A stretch of 64,000 nt of DNA from Algoriphagus yeomjeoni (lineage in GTDB: Bacteria > Bacteroidota > Bacteroidia > Cytophagales > Cyclobacteriaceae): contig NZ_QLLK01000009.1 of the NCBI RefSeq assembly GCF_003259505.1, positions 169,554 through 233,553 of the forward strand. Direction: 5' to 3'. The translations under genes and the position numbers were made by a program. A model generated the notes under the pieces. The model saw nothing but the letters and a program-made list of their open reading frames with translations. It was not told where the DNA came from and did no database searches. Below, in pieces: positions 28,701 to 36,629 of this stretch (its first letter is position 1; every line of letters begins with the position of its first letter).

Positions 28701-30041
28701 TTCGCTGTAGTAAGAGTTGTTTGCTGCGAAATACTTCACGTCATATTTCTTCGCAAACTCCAAGAGCACCTCATTTACTTTCTCCTCTTCAGGAACTCCA
28801 TGTCGGTTGAGCTCCACATAGAAGTCTTCTCCAAACTGTTCTTTCCACCAGACAAAAGCCTCCTCCGCTTGCGTTTCACCTACGTTAAGAATCAGAAATG
28901 GAATCTCACCCCAAAGGCCACCAGTAGTTGCAATCAGATCTCCTTTGTATTGAACCAAAAGCTCCTTGTCAATTCGTGGGACGTAATAAAAACCCTCGAT
29001 ATTTGCGTAGGAAGCTAGTTTTGCTAGGTTGTGGTAACCTGCTTTATTTTTTGCAAGGAGTACTGTCTGATAGCCATCATCCTTATTTGCTTTGTTTTTT
29101 CTGTCGCGACAAAGATTGAATTCACAACCCAAAATCGGTTTGATTTCCTTTGCTAAGGCTTCTTTTACGAAGTGAAAAGCACCCATCATATTCCCGTGAT
29201 CAGTCATTGCTATCGCAGGCATTCCCAACTCCTTTGCGCGAGCAATCATCGCTGGAATCTCAGAAGTCGCCTGCAGCACAGAATACTGACTGTGCACATG
29301 CAAGTGGGTGAATGGAATGTCGGTGAGGTCCGAAATATCAGCTTTTCCGGCTTGCTTTAATACATCTTTAGCAGCGGCTTTTTGAGCGTCTTTTGCTTGC
29401 GCAAAGTTCGCTTCCTCCAGTTTTGGAGCTTCGTAAATAACTTCAGAAATAGAGATTCCTGATTCTGGCGCTTGGACTCCTTGGGTGATTAATCCAAAGA
29501 AACAGCGAGCAGTCGCATCCACATCATAGGCTGCATCGTGGGCATCACCGAAGCCTTTCCCAAAAAGTTTCTGGTGTAATTCAGTAAGCGTTGGCCATTT
29601 GTATTTGCCTCCTCGACCGCCTGGAAGGGCGCAGAAATCAGTGGAAATGTCTTTCGTATCCAACTGCTGTGCCGTCAGCGGCATAGTAGCCTCCGCTCTG
29701 TAATATTCAGAGCCGGTGACATTCACATCAAATTCCACATTGTGACCGACCAAGTATTTGGCTTGCTTCACATCGCCTTCGAATATTCCAAGAATCTGCT
29801 TCAGGTCGTGACCTTCTGCTAGCGCGCGCTTGGTAGAGATTCCGTGAACTTTCTCCGCATTATAGGGGATTGTAAATCCTTCAGGTCGGATGATGTAATT
29901 ATGATTTGAGATCAGATTTCCCTTCCCATCATGCAGTTGCCAGGCTAGCTGAACCAGTCGTGGCCAGTTGTCCACATCGGACATGGGAGCATTGTAGTCG
30001 CGGGGAAGACCGGTGGTTTCCGTATCAAAAATTAAATACAT
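25755..30041 (-). CDS. dnaE: DNA polymerase III alpha subunit with fused N-terminal proofreading exonuclease
   Basis: 1428 residues. Residues 1-190 form a DEDDh 3'-5' exonuclease: FDTETTG (D6, E8), GHNVEFD (D105), and HDAAYDVDA (H168, D173). After a linker, the PHP domain opens at FTHLHVH (244-250). The C-family palm carries PDIDIDFDD (654-662) and the later LLKMDFLGL. Then come a helix-hairpin-helix region, an OB fold and a C-terminal domain. Polymerase and proofreading activity thus sit in one chain, as DnaE and DnaQ would in trans. All exonuclease and polymerase acids are intact. Confidence 0.93.
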   Translation of the reverse strand: MYLIFDTETTGLPRDYNAPMSDVDNWPRLVQLAWQLHDGKGNLISNHNYIIRPEGFTIPYNAEKVHGISTKRALAEGHDLKQILGIFEGDVKQAKYLVGHNVEFDVNVTGSEYYRAEATMPLTAQQLDTKDISTDFCALPGGRGGKYKWPTLTELHQKLFGKGFGDAHDAAYDVDATARCFFGLITQGVQAPESGISISEVIYEAPKLEEANFAQAKDAQKAAAKDVLKQAGKADISDLTDIPFTHLHVHSQYSVLQATSEIPAMIARAKELGMPAIAMTDHGNMMGAFHFVKEALAKEIKPILGCEFNLCRDRKNKANKDDGYQTVLLAKNKAGYHNLAKLASYANIEGFYYVPRIDKELLVQYKGDLIATTGGLWGEIPFLILNVGETQAEEAFVWWKEQFGEDFYVELNRHGVPEEEKVNEVLLEFAKKYDVKYFAANNSYYSEKSDAKAHDVLLCVKDGELYDKPKKYIGKRGREFRYGFPNDEFYIKTPDEMKKLFADLPEAIECTNEITEKIETYKLAREVLLPAFEIPDEFKHAEDEVDGGKRGENAFLRHLTYEGAKKRYPVITPEIEERLDFELATIQNTGYPGYFLIVQDFIVEARKMGVSVGPGRGSAAGSAVAYCTGITNIDPIAYNLLFERFLNPDRVSLPDIDIDFDDEGRGSVIDYVIKKYGSNQVAQIITYGTMAAKSAIRDTARVLNLPLPEAGRLAGLVPDIKLKALFGLAGNRAALSDKLKGQGEMIAKADELIRISKGQDDSAKTINQATMLEGSVRNLGIHACGVIITPADITNYVPVALAKDSDMVCTQFDNSVVESAGLLKMDFLGLKTLTLIKTAVRIVKERHGIELDADHFPIDDAKTYELFQRGETVGIFQYESAGMQKYMRELKPTVFADLIAMNALYRPGPLAYIPSFIKRKHGTEAIEYDLDDMQEYLEETYGITVYQEQVMLLSQKLAGFTKGEADVLRKAMGKKQKDVLDKMKPKFVEQASAKGHDAKKLSKIWTDWEAFASYAFNKSHSTCYAWIAYQTAYLKAHYPAEYLASVLSNNMNDITQVTFFMEECKRAGIPVLGPDVNESKNGFTVNQAGEIRFGMAAIKGAGSAAVDAIIEEREKNGPYKNIFDFAKRVSSKALNKKTMEALAMAGGFDCFPQHHRRQYLESADGDLNLIEKATKYAQKVQQEEESNQVSLFGGGAGNMEVPLPTIAPMEPFTQLQQLNIEKEVVGLYISGHPLDQFRLEIESFTNASLPDLNDLESLRNRTDIKLAGSVSTFAHRTTKNGKPFGTLTLEDYQGAFTFFLFGDDYVRFKEYFMPGWFLFISGTVAGKRWAENELEFKIGNITLLDEIRGKMVKGLRVNINLDDLTLDLMEKLQVITEKYKGDAKLYFDVIDRKENIALELFSKRFSIDPSAEMITELKQIPEVMYKVV

Positions 30042-30372
30042 ACAGCTTGGGTAATTGAGACTTCAAATTAGGGCTAATCTCCGAAAGGAGGCAAGCGAAG
30101 CGGGGGTAATTGTCAGGGAATTTTGCGAAAGTTTTTTAAACCACGATGAACACGGAGGTTTGCGCTGAGGGCACAGAGCATAGTAAATGTACTGCTTCTT
30201 TAGAATCAGGGGGAATCTCTATTTTGAAATTGTACAAGGTCTATTTTGAATTTGTACAGATTCAAATCAGAGAATGTATCAAGTAGAATAGAATTTCTAT
30301 CTAAAAGTGTATTTTCAAGAGAGCAGATTTGCCGCATGGTATATATAGGTCACCCGACAGCCGACACCCAAT
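30042..30372. other. Gene-free gap with dispersed-repeat and possible IS-end remnants
   Basis: No convincing gene. It contains a CACGATGAACACGGAGG-type repeat (30141-30178) related to one at 58231-58262, and an 18-base direct repeat, CTATTTTGAA(A/T)TTGTACA, at 30219-30236 and 30241-30258. Confidence 0.6.
30219..30258. repeat. Tandem direct repeat resembling an IS21-type end
   Basis: Two copies of CTATTTTGAAnTTGTACA (17 of 18 identical, period 22) lie at 30219-30236 and 30241-30258. Read on the minus strand each starts TGTACAA. Tandem sub-terminal repeats beginning TG are typical of IS21-family ends; no transposase is nearby, so at most a scar. Confidence 0.4.
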
Positions 30373-31017
30373 CTACCTCTTATCCTCCCAAGGCATATAG
30401 ATCACCTTTTTTGTTTCAAAAAATTCTTCTTTGAAGTAGTCTTCCAAATGATAAACCACATAAGATTTTCCTAGTTCTTCCATCTCTTCATCTACTTCCC
30501 CTCCTTTGAGATAGAGAATGCCATTAGGATATTCGTTGATGTCTTCCTTGCGGATCTTATTTTTCACCCAAGGGTAAAAATTGACCATTCGGGTCACTGC
30601 CCGGCTGATCACAAAGTCATATTTACGGATCAACTGCTCGGCTCTTGCCTGTTGTGCTTCCACATTGGTTAGCTTCAGTTGCTTCACCACGTCTTTGACC
30701 ACGGTGATCTTTTTCCCAATAGAATCCACCAAGTGAAAATGGGTCTCAGGAAACATGATGGCTAATGGGATTCCAGGAAAACCACCACCAGTGCCGATAT
30801 CCAAAATCTTCGTTCCTGGCTCAAATGGCATGACTTTCACAATTCCAAGGGAATGCAGCACATGATGCACATAGAATTGCTCCATGTCTTTGCGGGAAAT
30901 CACGTTGATTTTAGAATTCCAATCTTCGTATAGCTCCTGAAGCTGATCAAACTGTGAAAGTTGAGATTCTGTGAGATCAGGAAAATAGGACTGGATAAGC
31001 TGAGTGCCAGAGTTCAT
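30373..31017 (-). CDS. rsmG: 16S rRNA (guanine527-N7)-methyltransferase
   Basis: 214 residues, Rossmann SAM methyltransferase with ILDIGTGGGFPGIPLAI (motif I), HLVDSIGKK and the ISRAV motif of the RsmG family. Methylates G527 of 16S rRNA. Start at ATG 31017, which shares one base with the stop of the upstream sigma factor (TGATG), indicating translational coupling. Confidence 0.92.
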   Translation of the reverse strand: MNSGTQLIQSYFPDLTESQLSQFDQLQELYEDWNSKINVISRKDMEQFYVHHVLHSLGIVKVMPFEPGTKILDIGTGGGFPGIPLAIMFPETHFHLVDSIGKKITVVKDVVKQLKLTNVEAQQARAEQLIRKYDFVISRAVTRMVNFYPWVKNKIRKEDINEYPNGILYLKGGEVDEEMEELGKSYVVYHLEDYFKEEFFETKKVIYMPWEDKR

Positions 31018-31628
31018 CAAATATGTTTTTGTTTGCCTGCGGCAATTTCGTAAAGTAATTCTCTGGATCGGTGAAGTTGAGCCTTCACAGTTCCCAGTGG
31101 TTTTTCGAGTTCTTGGGCGATTTCCTCATACGAAAGCTCGTCGAAATAGCGAAGCTGAACCAGTTTTCTATATTTCGCAGGAAGCTTGTCCACGAAGATT
31201 CTCACCATTTCGATTCGCTGTGTACGGATGAATTCATCTTGCGGATTGTTGTCATCATCTTCCACATCGATGGTCACCGAATTGCCCCCATCATCAGACA
31301 TCGTCGTGTTCAAACTCATGGTTTTGAGTTTCTTTTTTCGGATAAAGTCAATGGTGTTATTGGTGGCAATTCTAAAAAGCCAAGTGGAAAAAGTATAATC
31401 TTTTTTAAAGCGGTGTAGGTTTTTGAATGCTTTCGCAAAAGCCTCCATCGTCAGATCCTCGGCATCATCTGCATCCCGAATCATTTTTAAGATCATGTAA
31501 TAAACTGCCTTTTTGTATCGCTTCATCAAAGAAGCGAAGGCTTGCTGGTCTTTTTGATCTACAGCCTGATCAATTAACTCAAAATCTTCAAGTGCTTTCT
31601 TAGAAAAACCGCGTTCATTTATTTCCAT
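31017..31628 (-). CDS. ECF-type RNA polymerase sigma factor
   Basis: 203 residues. Region 2 is at about 45-110 (DAEDLTMEAFAKAFKNLHRF, YTFSTWLFRIATNNTIDFIRK) and region 4 is a C-terminal helix-turn-helix (LRYFDELSYEEIAQELEKP, GTVKAQLHRSRELL). Start at ATG 31628 (MEINERGFSKK), overlapping the upstream glycosyltransferase stop by ten bases. No anti-sigma gene is adjacent; instead it is sandwiched between a glycosyltransferase and rsmG. Regulon unknown. Confidence 0.88.
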   Translation of the reverse strand: MEINERGFSKKALEDFELIDQAVDQKDQQAFASLMKRYKKAVYYMILKMIRDADDAEDLTMEAFAKAFKNLHRFKKDYTFSTWLFRIATNNTIDFIRKKKLKTMSLNTTMSDDGGNSVTIDVEDDDNNPQDEFIRTQRIEMVRIFVDKLPAKYRKLVQLRYFDELSYEEIAQELEKPLGTVKAQLHRSRELLYEIAAGKQKHI

Positions 31629-32755
31629 TGGATGTCTTTTGCCTGATGGGAGATTGTCCCTAAAATCCAAAAATAACCTAAATACAAGAAATCTAGCATC
31701 CAGATATTTTTCGGTGGTTTAGTACCTTGAATCTTTTTCTCAGCTGCTTTGAAAATCAGCGTTACGAGAATAGACCTTAATAGGATAATACCGAAAACAG
31801 CTGAAAAATGTTCCCAGCTTTGGTCTAAACCGAAATAAATAAGCAATCCTATCCCCCCAAGCCAGAATAATGCATGTGAAAAGGAGTATAATCCAATCTT
31901 TCTCTTGTCTTCTCCACGATAATATTTACCCACATGCAGGTGCCTTTTTTTCTGAATGAGGTACTCTTTGCGCGTTTCTTTTGGCTTGGAAATAGTATTA
32001 GCCTCAGGATCCAAAATTATTGCAGTGTTTCTTCCGCTTGCATATTGATTTAAGAAAAGGTCGTCATCTCCGCCTTCGATGTGCCAAAGACCTTTGAAAG
32101 CCTTTACTTCCATAAAAAAATCCTTGCGATAGCATAAGTTCCTACCGATTCCCATGAAAGGTCTTTTCCACAGGCCAAAAGACAAATAGTATAAACCAGT
32201 CAGCAAGGTCTCAAACTGAATCCAATTGTTTAAAAAGCCAGGTTTTTGCTCATACCCAGAGAACCCAACAGCAAATGTTTTGTCTTGATTTCGCACTGGA
32301 GCTGTCATCTTTCTGATCCATTGATTTGTTTCTGGGACGCAATCTGCATCTGTCAGAAGTATAACGTCATTTTTAGCGACTTTAATACCTAGGGTAAGTG
32401 CATACTTTTTGGAGGTGACATGAGCAGGTGTGTATTTGATTGTGACGGATCTAAGCTTGGGATAAATTTCCATCATTTGCTCCAGCAAGCGTTTAGTCCT
32501 GTCGTTGGATCGATCATTGACGATCATTACATCATATGCTGGGTAATCTTGCTCGAAAAGCTTAGGGATTAGATCTTTAAGATTTGAAAATTCATTATGA
32601 GCACAAATTACAACCGTAACCCCTTCCTCATTTTCAGAATTAGATTGGGATTTGCTACCCACATAAAATGCTGATTTTCCGAAAATAACCAATAGGTAAA
32701 CTGCTTGGATAAGGATTCCAACACCGAAGAAAAACCAAAGTAAAAATAGGCCCAT
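31619..32755 (-). CDS. Membrane-anchored family 2 glycosyltransferase
   Basis: 378 residues. An N-terminal membrane helix (about 3-24) precedes a GT-A domain with VTVVICAHNE, MIVNDRSNDRT, LLTDADCVPETN (DxD-type metal site) and a GGDDDLFLNQ acceptor motif. Two to three C-terminal membrane segments follow. Probably adds sugars to a lipid or cell-surface glycan. First gene of a tightly overlapping chain with the ECF sigma factor and rsmG. Confidence 0.85.
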   Translation of the reverse strand: MGLFLLWFFFGVGILIQAVYLLVIFGKSAFYVGSKSQSNSENEEGVTVVICAHNEFSNLKDLIPKLFEQDYPAYDVMIVNDRSNDRTKRLLEQMMEIYPKLRSVTIKYTPAHVTSKKYALTLGIKVAKNDVILLTDADCVPETNQWIRKMTAPVRNQDKTFAVGFSGYEQKPGFLNNWIQFETLLTGLYYLSFGLWKRPFMGIGRNLCYRKDFFMEVKAFKGLWHIEGGDDDLFLNQYASGRNTAIILDPEANTISKPKETRKEYLIQKKRHLHVGKYYRGEDKRKIGLYSFSHALFWLGGIGLLIYFGLDQSWEHFSAVFGIILLRSILVTLIFKAAEKKIQGTKPPKNIWMLDFLYLGYFWILGTISHQAKDIQWK

Positions 32756-32849
32756 AGGTCGCTTTTGCTGAGCAAATATAAAATCAAATTCAGCAAACCA
32801 TTTAAGAATAAGCGTATATTTTTGTAGGCTGAAAGAGACAAGGTGTAGA

Positions 32850-34007
32850 ATGTCTCAACAGCAACCCATTAGCGATATGAAGTTTACTTTAGCCCAACAA
32901 GATTCCAAGAGTAAAGCCAGAGCAGGTGTAATAAAAACTGATCATGGTGATATTCAGACACCGATTTTTATGCCCGTAGGCACGGCTGGTTCTGTAAAAG
33001 CTGTTCATCAGCGGGAGTTGGATCAAGATGTCAAGGCTCAAATTATTCTTGGGAATACTTATCATTTGTATTTAAGGCCAGGGCTGGATGTGCTTGAAAA
33101 GGCTGGTGGGCTCCATAAATTCAACGGATGGGAGAAACCTATTTTGACAGATAGTGGAGGATATCAGGTTTTTTCGCTGTCTGGCACCCGTAAAATAAAG
33201 GAAGATGGCGTGATGTTTAAGTCTCATATTGACGGCTCGAAGCATCATTTCACACCAGAAAATGTCATGGATATTCAGCGGACGATTGGTGCTGATATTA
33301 TCATGGCTTTTGATGAATGCACTCCTTACCCATGCGAATATGGATACGCGAGAAATTCCATGGAAATGACTCATCGTTGGTTGACGCGTTGTATTAATCA
33401 ATTTGATGCAACTGAAGGAAAATACGGATACAATCAAACGCTCTTTCCCATTGTCCAAGGCTCTGTTTACAAGGATTTGCGAAAGCAAAGTGCGGAATTC
33501 ATAGCTTCTACCAATCAACAAGGAAATGCAATTGGTGGCCTATCAGTAGGCGAGCCTGCTGAAATGATGTACGAGATGACCGAACTGGTCACTGATATTT
33601 TACCACAGGATAAGCCTCGGTACTTGATGGGAGTAGGAACGCCAGCAAATATTCTGGAATGTATTGCTCTCGGCGTTGATATGTTTGATTGCGTAATGCC
33701 CACTCGAAATGCTAGAAATGGAATGCTCTTCACTTCTGAGGGATTCATCAATATCCGTAATGAAAAATGGAAGGAAGACTTTAGTGCTATAGATCCAGCT
33801 ATCGGCGGCTACGTCAGTACATTCTATTCTAAAGCTTACTTGAGGCATTTGACAGTCAGTAAGGAGATTTTGGCTGCGCAGATTGCCAGTATCCATAACC
33901 TAAGTTTTTATCTTTGGCTAGTTGGCCAAGCTAGAGAACATATCCTTGCAGGTGATTTTGCCGTTTGGAAAGATCAAATGGTAAAAAAAGTGAGTACCAG
34001 ACTCTAA
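32850..34007 (+). CDS. tgt: Queuine tRNA-ribosyltransferase
   Basis: 385 residues (376 if the ATG at 32877, MKFTLAQQD, is used; that matches relatives better). TIM-barrel tRNA-guanine transglycosylase with catalytic aspartates in LTDSGGYQVFSL and GVDMFDCVMPTRNARNG, and GGLSVGEP. One usual zinc-ligand region near the C-terminus (CxCxxC) is altered in this protein, which reads YVSTFYSKAYLRHL, so zinc binding may be lost. Inserts preQ1 or queuine at wobble position 34. Two bases before the next gene. Confidence 0.9.
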   Translation: MSQQQPISDMKFTLAQQDSKSKARAGVIKTDHGDIQTPIFMPVGTAGSVKAVHQRELDQDVKAQIILGNTYHLYLRPGLDVLEKAGGLHKFNGWEKPILTDSGGYQVFSLSGTRKIKEDGVMFKSHIDGSKHHFTPENVMDIQRTIGADIIMAFDECTPYPCEYGYARNSMEMTHRWLTRCINQFDATEGKYGYNQTLFPIVQGSVYKDLRKQSAEFIASTNQQGNAIGGLSVGEPAEMMYEMTELVTDILPQDKPRYLMGVGTPANILECIALGVDMFDCVMPTRNARNGMLFTSEGFINIRNEKWKEDFSAIDPAIGGYVSTFYSKAYLRHLTVSKEILAAQIASIHNLSFYLWLVGQAREHILAGDFAVWKDQMVKKVSTRL

Positions 34008-34009
34008 TT

Positions 34010-35083
34010 ATGAAATTACTAGACAAGCTCATCATCAAGGATTTTCTCAAGACCTACTTTTTCGTAGTGGTGATGTTAGTTCTGGTGGTTTTGGTTTTGG
34101 ATTTCACCGAAAAGAACGACACCTACATTAGGAATGATGTTCCTTCAAGGGAAATTTTCAAATACATGGCCAATTACGGCTTGTATCTGAATAATCTCCT
34201 CACACCGATCACCGTATTTATTTCAGTTATTTTCATCACTTCCAAAATGGCTGGAAGAACGGAAATTGTTGCAATTCTGAGCAGTGGAGTAAGTTTTATG
34301 AGAATGCTTCGGCCATTTCTTTTTGCTGCAAGTATGATTGGTGGAGCTAGTTTTTTACTGAATGGTTGGGTTCTGCCTGGAGCTACTGCTGGTGTTACTG
34401 AATTCCGCATTAATTATTTGGAAAAGGAGAAAACCACCTCTGAAGCAAATATTCATATTAAAGTAGGCGAAGAATCTTATGCATACATCAGTCGCTTCTA
34501 TAACACTTCATTAATAGGGTATTCTTTTACCTTAGAAACCATAAAAGACGGAGAGCTTTTAGCAAAGCTCACTGCTGATAATATAGAATGGGACACTGCC
34601 AAGAATGTTTGGACTATAAACAACTGGAGGCTACGCAAACTTAAAGGTAGAACAGAAGAATATACGGTTGGTGAAGAGCTCGATACCATGCTTTCTATCC
34701 GTCCGGAGGATTTTGATCTACCTCCAAACCATCATGAGACGCTTAAGCTTCCCGAATTAGGGAAGCAGATTAAAGTTCTAGAAGCACGGGGAGCTGACAA
34801 TGTGGGTTTTTATAAAATCGAGCGCTATGTTCGTTTTATGTCGCCTTTTGCGGCAATAATCCTGACATTTATCGGAGTAATAATGTCTGCAAAGAAGACA
34901 AGAGGCGGTTCTGGATTTCAGATTGCGATGGGTTTTCTATTAGCATTTATTTACATCATACTGTTTATTCTCGCTAGGACATTTGCTGAAAATGGAGCTA
35001 CCTATCCGATTTTTGCAGTTTGGCTACCCAATATCATTTTTGCTGTTACTGGCCTTTTACTTTATAAAACTGTCCCTCGCTAG
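34010..35083 (+). CDS. LptF/LptG-family lipopolysaccharide export permease
   Basis: 357 residues, YjgP/YjgQ family. Three N-terminal membrane helices, a periplasmic beta-jellyroll (about 130-270) and three C-terminal helices, the expected layout. DKLIIKDFLKTYFFVVVMLV is the typical N-terminus. Start at ATG 34010, two bases after the tgt stop. Moves lipopolysaccharide from the inner membrane to the periplasmic bridge together with LptB. Whether it is LptF or LptG cannot be settled by eye. Confidence 0.88.
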   Translation: MKLLDKLIIKDFLKTYFFVVVMLVLVVLVLDFTEKNDTYIRNDVPSREIFKYMANYGLYLNNLLTPITVFISVIFITSKMAGRTEIVAILSSGVSFMRMLRPFLFAASMIGGASFLLNGWVLPGATAGVTEFRINYLEKEKTTSEANIHIKVGEESYAYISRFYNTSLIGYSFTLETIKDGELLAKLTADNIEWDTAKNVWTINNWRLRKLKGRTEEYTVGEELDTMLSIRPEDFDLPPNHHETLKLPELGKQIKVLEARGADNVGFYKIERYVRFMSPFAAIILTFIGVIMSAKKTRGGSGFQIAMGFLLAFIYIILFILARTFAENGATYPIFAVWLPNIIFAVTGLLLYKTVPR

Positions 35084-35992
35084 ATGAATTCAACGATCAA
35101 GGATTACTTGATGCTTCATTTCATTGTACTGATCTGGGGATTTACCGCTATTCTGGGACTGCTTATTAGTTTGCCTGCGATAGAACTGGTGTTTTATAGG
35201 ACATTGATTGCATCCGTGGGAGTAGCTGGGCTTTTTCTATTGAAAAAGAAAAATCTTCTTATGCCATTCCCTTCTATGATCAGAGTTACTGGGGTTGGAT
35301 TTGTAATTGCGATGCATTGGATATTGTTTTTTTGGTCTGCCAGAGTTTCTACAGCTTCGGTTTGTCTCGCAGGAATGGCAACGACCTCACTTTGGACAGC
35401 TTTCGTGGAGCCCTTATTCAATCGCACCAAAATCAAATGGTACGAAGTTGGGCTTGGCCTGATGGTGATTTGTGGTTTGTTAGTAATTTTCAGTTTCGAA
35501 TCAGGCTATTGGCTAGGACTGAGTATGGCGCTTGGTTCATCTTTTCTTGCTGCCGTTTTCTCAGTATTGAATGGGAAACTTGCACATAAGCACAATCCAT
35601 ATCAAATCACCTTTTATGAAATGGCCGGGGCATGTCTCTTCACTATTTTATTTATGCCATTCTATTCCAATTTTATGACTGAGGAAGGTCTACAACTTGC
35701 TTGGGTTGGATACGATTGGTTTTGGCTGTTTATCCTTGGAGGGATTTGCACCGTTTATGCTTTTTCAGTTTCGGTGGAATTGATGAAGAGACTTTCAGTG
35801 TTTTCAATCAATCTGACTGTTAACTTAGAACCTGTTTACGGTATTATTCTAGCGGTTTTGATTTTTGGAGAAAGCGAAAAAATGACTCCACAATTTTATC
35901 TGGGAACGGGTATAATTCTGGTTTCGGTGCTGACCTATCCTGTGTTGAATTATATAAATAAAAGAAGAAAGCCAGTAAGGCCGTTGGGATAA
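35084..35992 (+). CDS. EamA-family (DMT) transporter
   Basis: 302 residues with ten predicted membrane helices in two EamA repeats (LIWGFTAILGLLIS opening the first, GSSFLAAVFSVLNG the second) and the late NLEPVYGIILAVLIFGE signature. Relatives export amino acids or metabolites; substrate unknown. It starts immediately after the LptF/G stop. Confidence 0.85.
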   Translation: MNSTIKDYLMLHFIVLIWGFTAILGLLISLPAIELVFYRTLIASVGVAGLFLLKKKNLLMPFPSMIRVTGVGFVIAMHWILFFWSARVSTASVCLAGMATTSLWTAFVEPLFNRTKIKWYEVGLGLMVICGLLVIFSFESGYWLGLSMALGSSFLAAVFSVLNGKLAHKHNPYQITFYEMAGACLFTILFMPFYSNFMTEEGLQLAWVGYDWFWLFILGGICTVYAFSVSVELMKRLSVFSINLTVNLEPVYGIILAVLIFGESEKMTPQFYLGTGIILVSVLTYPVLNYINKRRKPVRPLG

Positions 35993-35997
35993 GTAAA

Positions 35998-36330
35998 CTA
36001 CATTGTAGTTATATCCTTGAGTGTAGCTAGCGCCTGACTCAATTCCTCAGCTGATATTTCTCCGATTTTCTCAATTAATCTATCCTTTGAAAGAGATCTG
36101 ATATGAAAAACCATCAGTTCAGATTCCAGTTTCAGCCCATTTATAGTTGATGGTTCCAAAATTGGGTTTCCCTTATAGTTTTTTATTTTGGAAGTTAGCG
36201 GAGCTGTGATCACCACTTGCAGAAATTTGTTCATCAGATTTCCGCTAAGGATCACCACCGGCCTTCTTCCTGCTTGCTCAGAACCTATTACAGGATTGAG
36301 ATCTGACATCCAGATTTCACCCTGCCTCAT
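35998..36330 (-). CDS. MazF/PemK-family mRNA interferase toxin
   Basis: 110 residues. RQGEIWMSDLNPVIGSEQAGRRPVVIL is reduced here to its key parts: GEIW, NPV.GSEQ.G.RPVVI at the N-terminus, then VITAPLTS and the conserved HIRSLSKDRL. These fit the SH3-like MazF fold with its catalytic Arg and Thr. Overlaps the antitoxin stop by 14 bases. Predicted to cut mRNA when the antitoxin is degraded. Confidence 0.88.
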   Translation of the reverse strand: MRQGEIWMSDLNPVIGSEQAGRRPVVILSGNLMNKFLQVVITAPLTSKIKNYKGNPILEPSTINGLKLESELMVFHIRSLSKDRLIEKIGEISAEELSQALATLKDITTM

Positions 36331-36559
36331 CTTCGATCTGCTTTAGATAGTAATCCATTCCTTCTTCTGCGACCATAAGGATATCCTCATCCTGAGCGGC
36401 TTGTCTATAAGATTTGACATATTCAGCTCTTTTTAGATGATCGAGATAGAGATTAAGTGCATTTTCCATCAATTTATTCTTTGGTAGAGAAAGCTTTTTT
36501 GCATAATCAGCGAGTCGCTGGAGCAGGTCGTCTGGAAGTGTACTAGTGAAAGTTGCCAT
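36317..36559 (-). CDS. Ribbon-helix-helix antitoxin
   Basis: 80 residues. MATFTSTLPDDLLQRLADYA gives the beta strand and first helix of an RHH DNA-binding fold; the acidic C-terminal part (AAQDEDILMVAEEGMDYYL) would block the toxin. Upstream of and overlapping the MazF-type toxin gene, the standard antitoxin-first order. A palindromic operator surrounds its promoter. Confidence 0.85.
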   Translation of the reverse strand: MATFTSTLPDDLLQRLADYAKKLSLPKNKLMENALNLYLDHLKRAEYVKSYRQAAQDEDILMVAEEGMDYYLKQIEDEAG

Positions 36560-36562
36560 TGC

Positions 36563-36610
36563 GTTTTATGTTTATGAATTACAAATATAAAACATAAAAC
36601 TGGAATGCAA
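36563..36610 (-). promoter_or_regulatory. Autoregulated promoter/operator of the toxin-antitoxin pair
   Basis: Perfect 11-base half-sites GTTTTATGTTT (36563-36573) and AAACATAAAAC (36590-36600) flank a 16-base spacer. The minus-strand -7 box TATATTTG occupies 36589-36582 in that spacer, with TTG at 36610-36608, 18 bases upstream. Binding of the RHH antitoxin would cover the -7 box. Confidence 0.7.
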
Positions 36611-36629
36611 CCTATTTATTTTAAGCGAA

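Noticed and set aside
30246..30434. 62-codon open frame upstream of rsmG
   Set aside because: Spans repeat remnants and the rsmG 3' end; no protein-like features.
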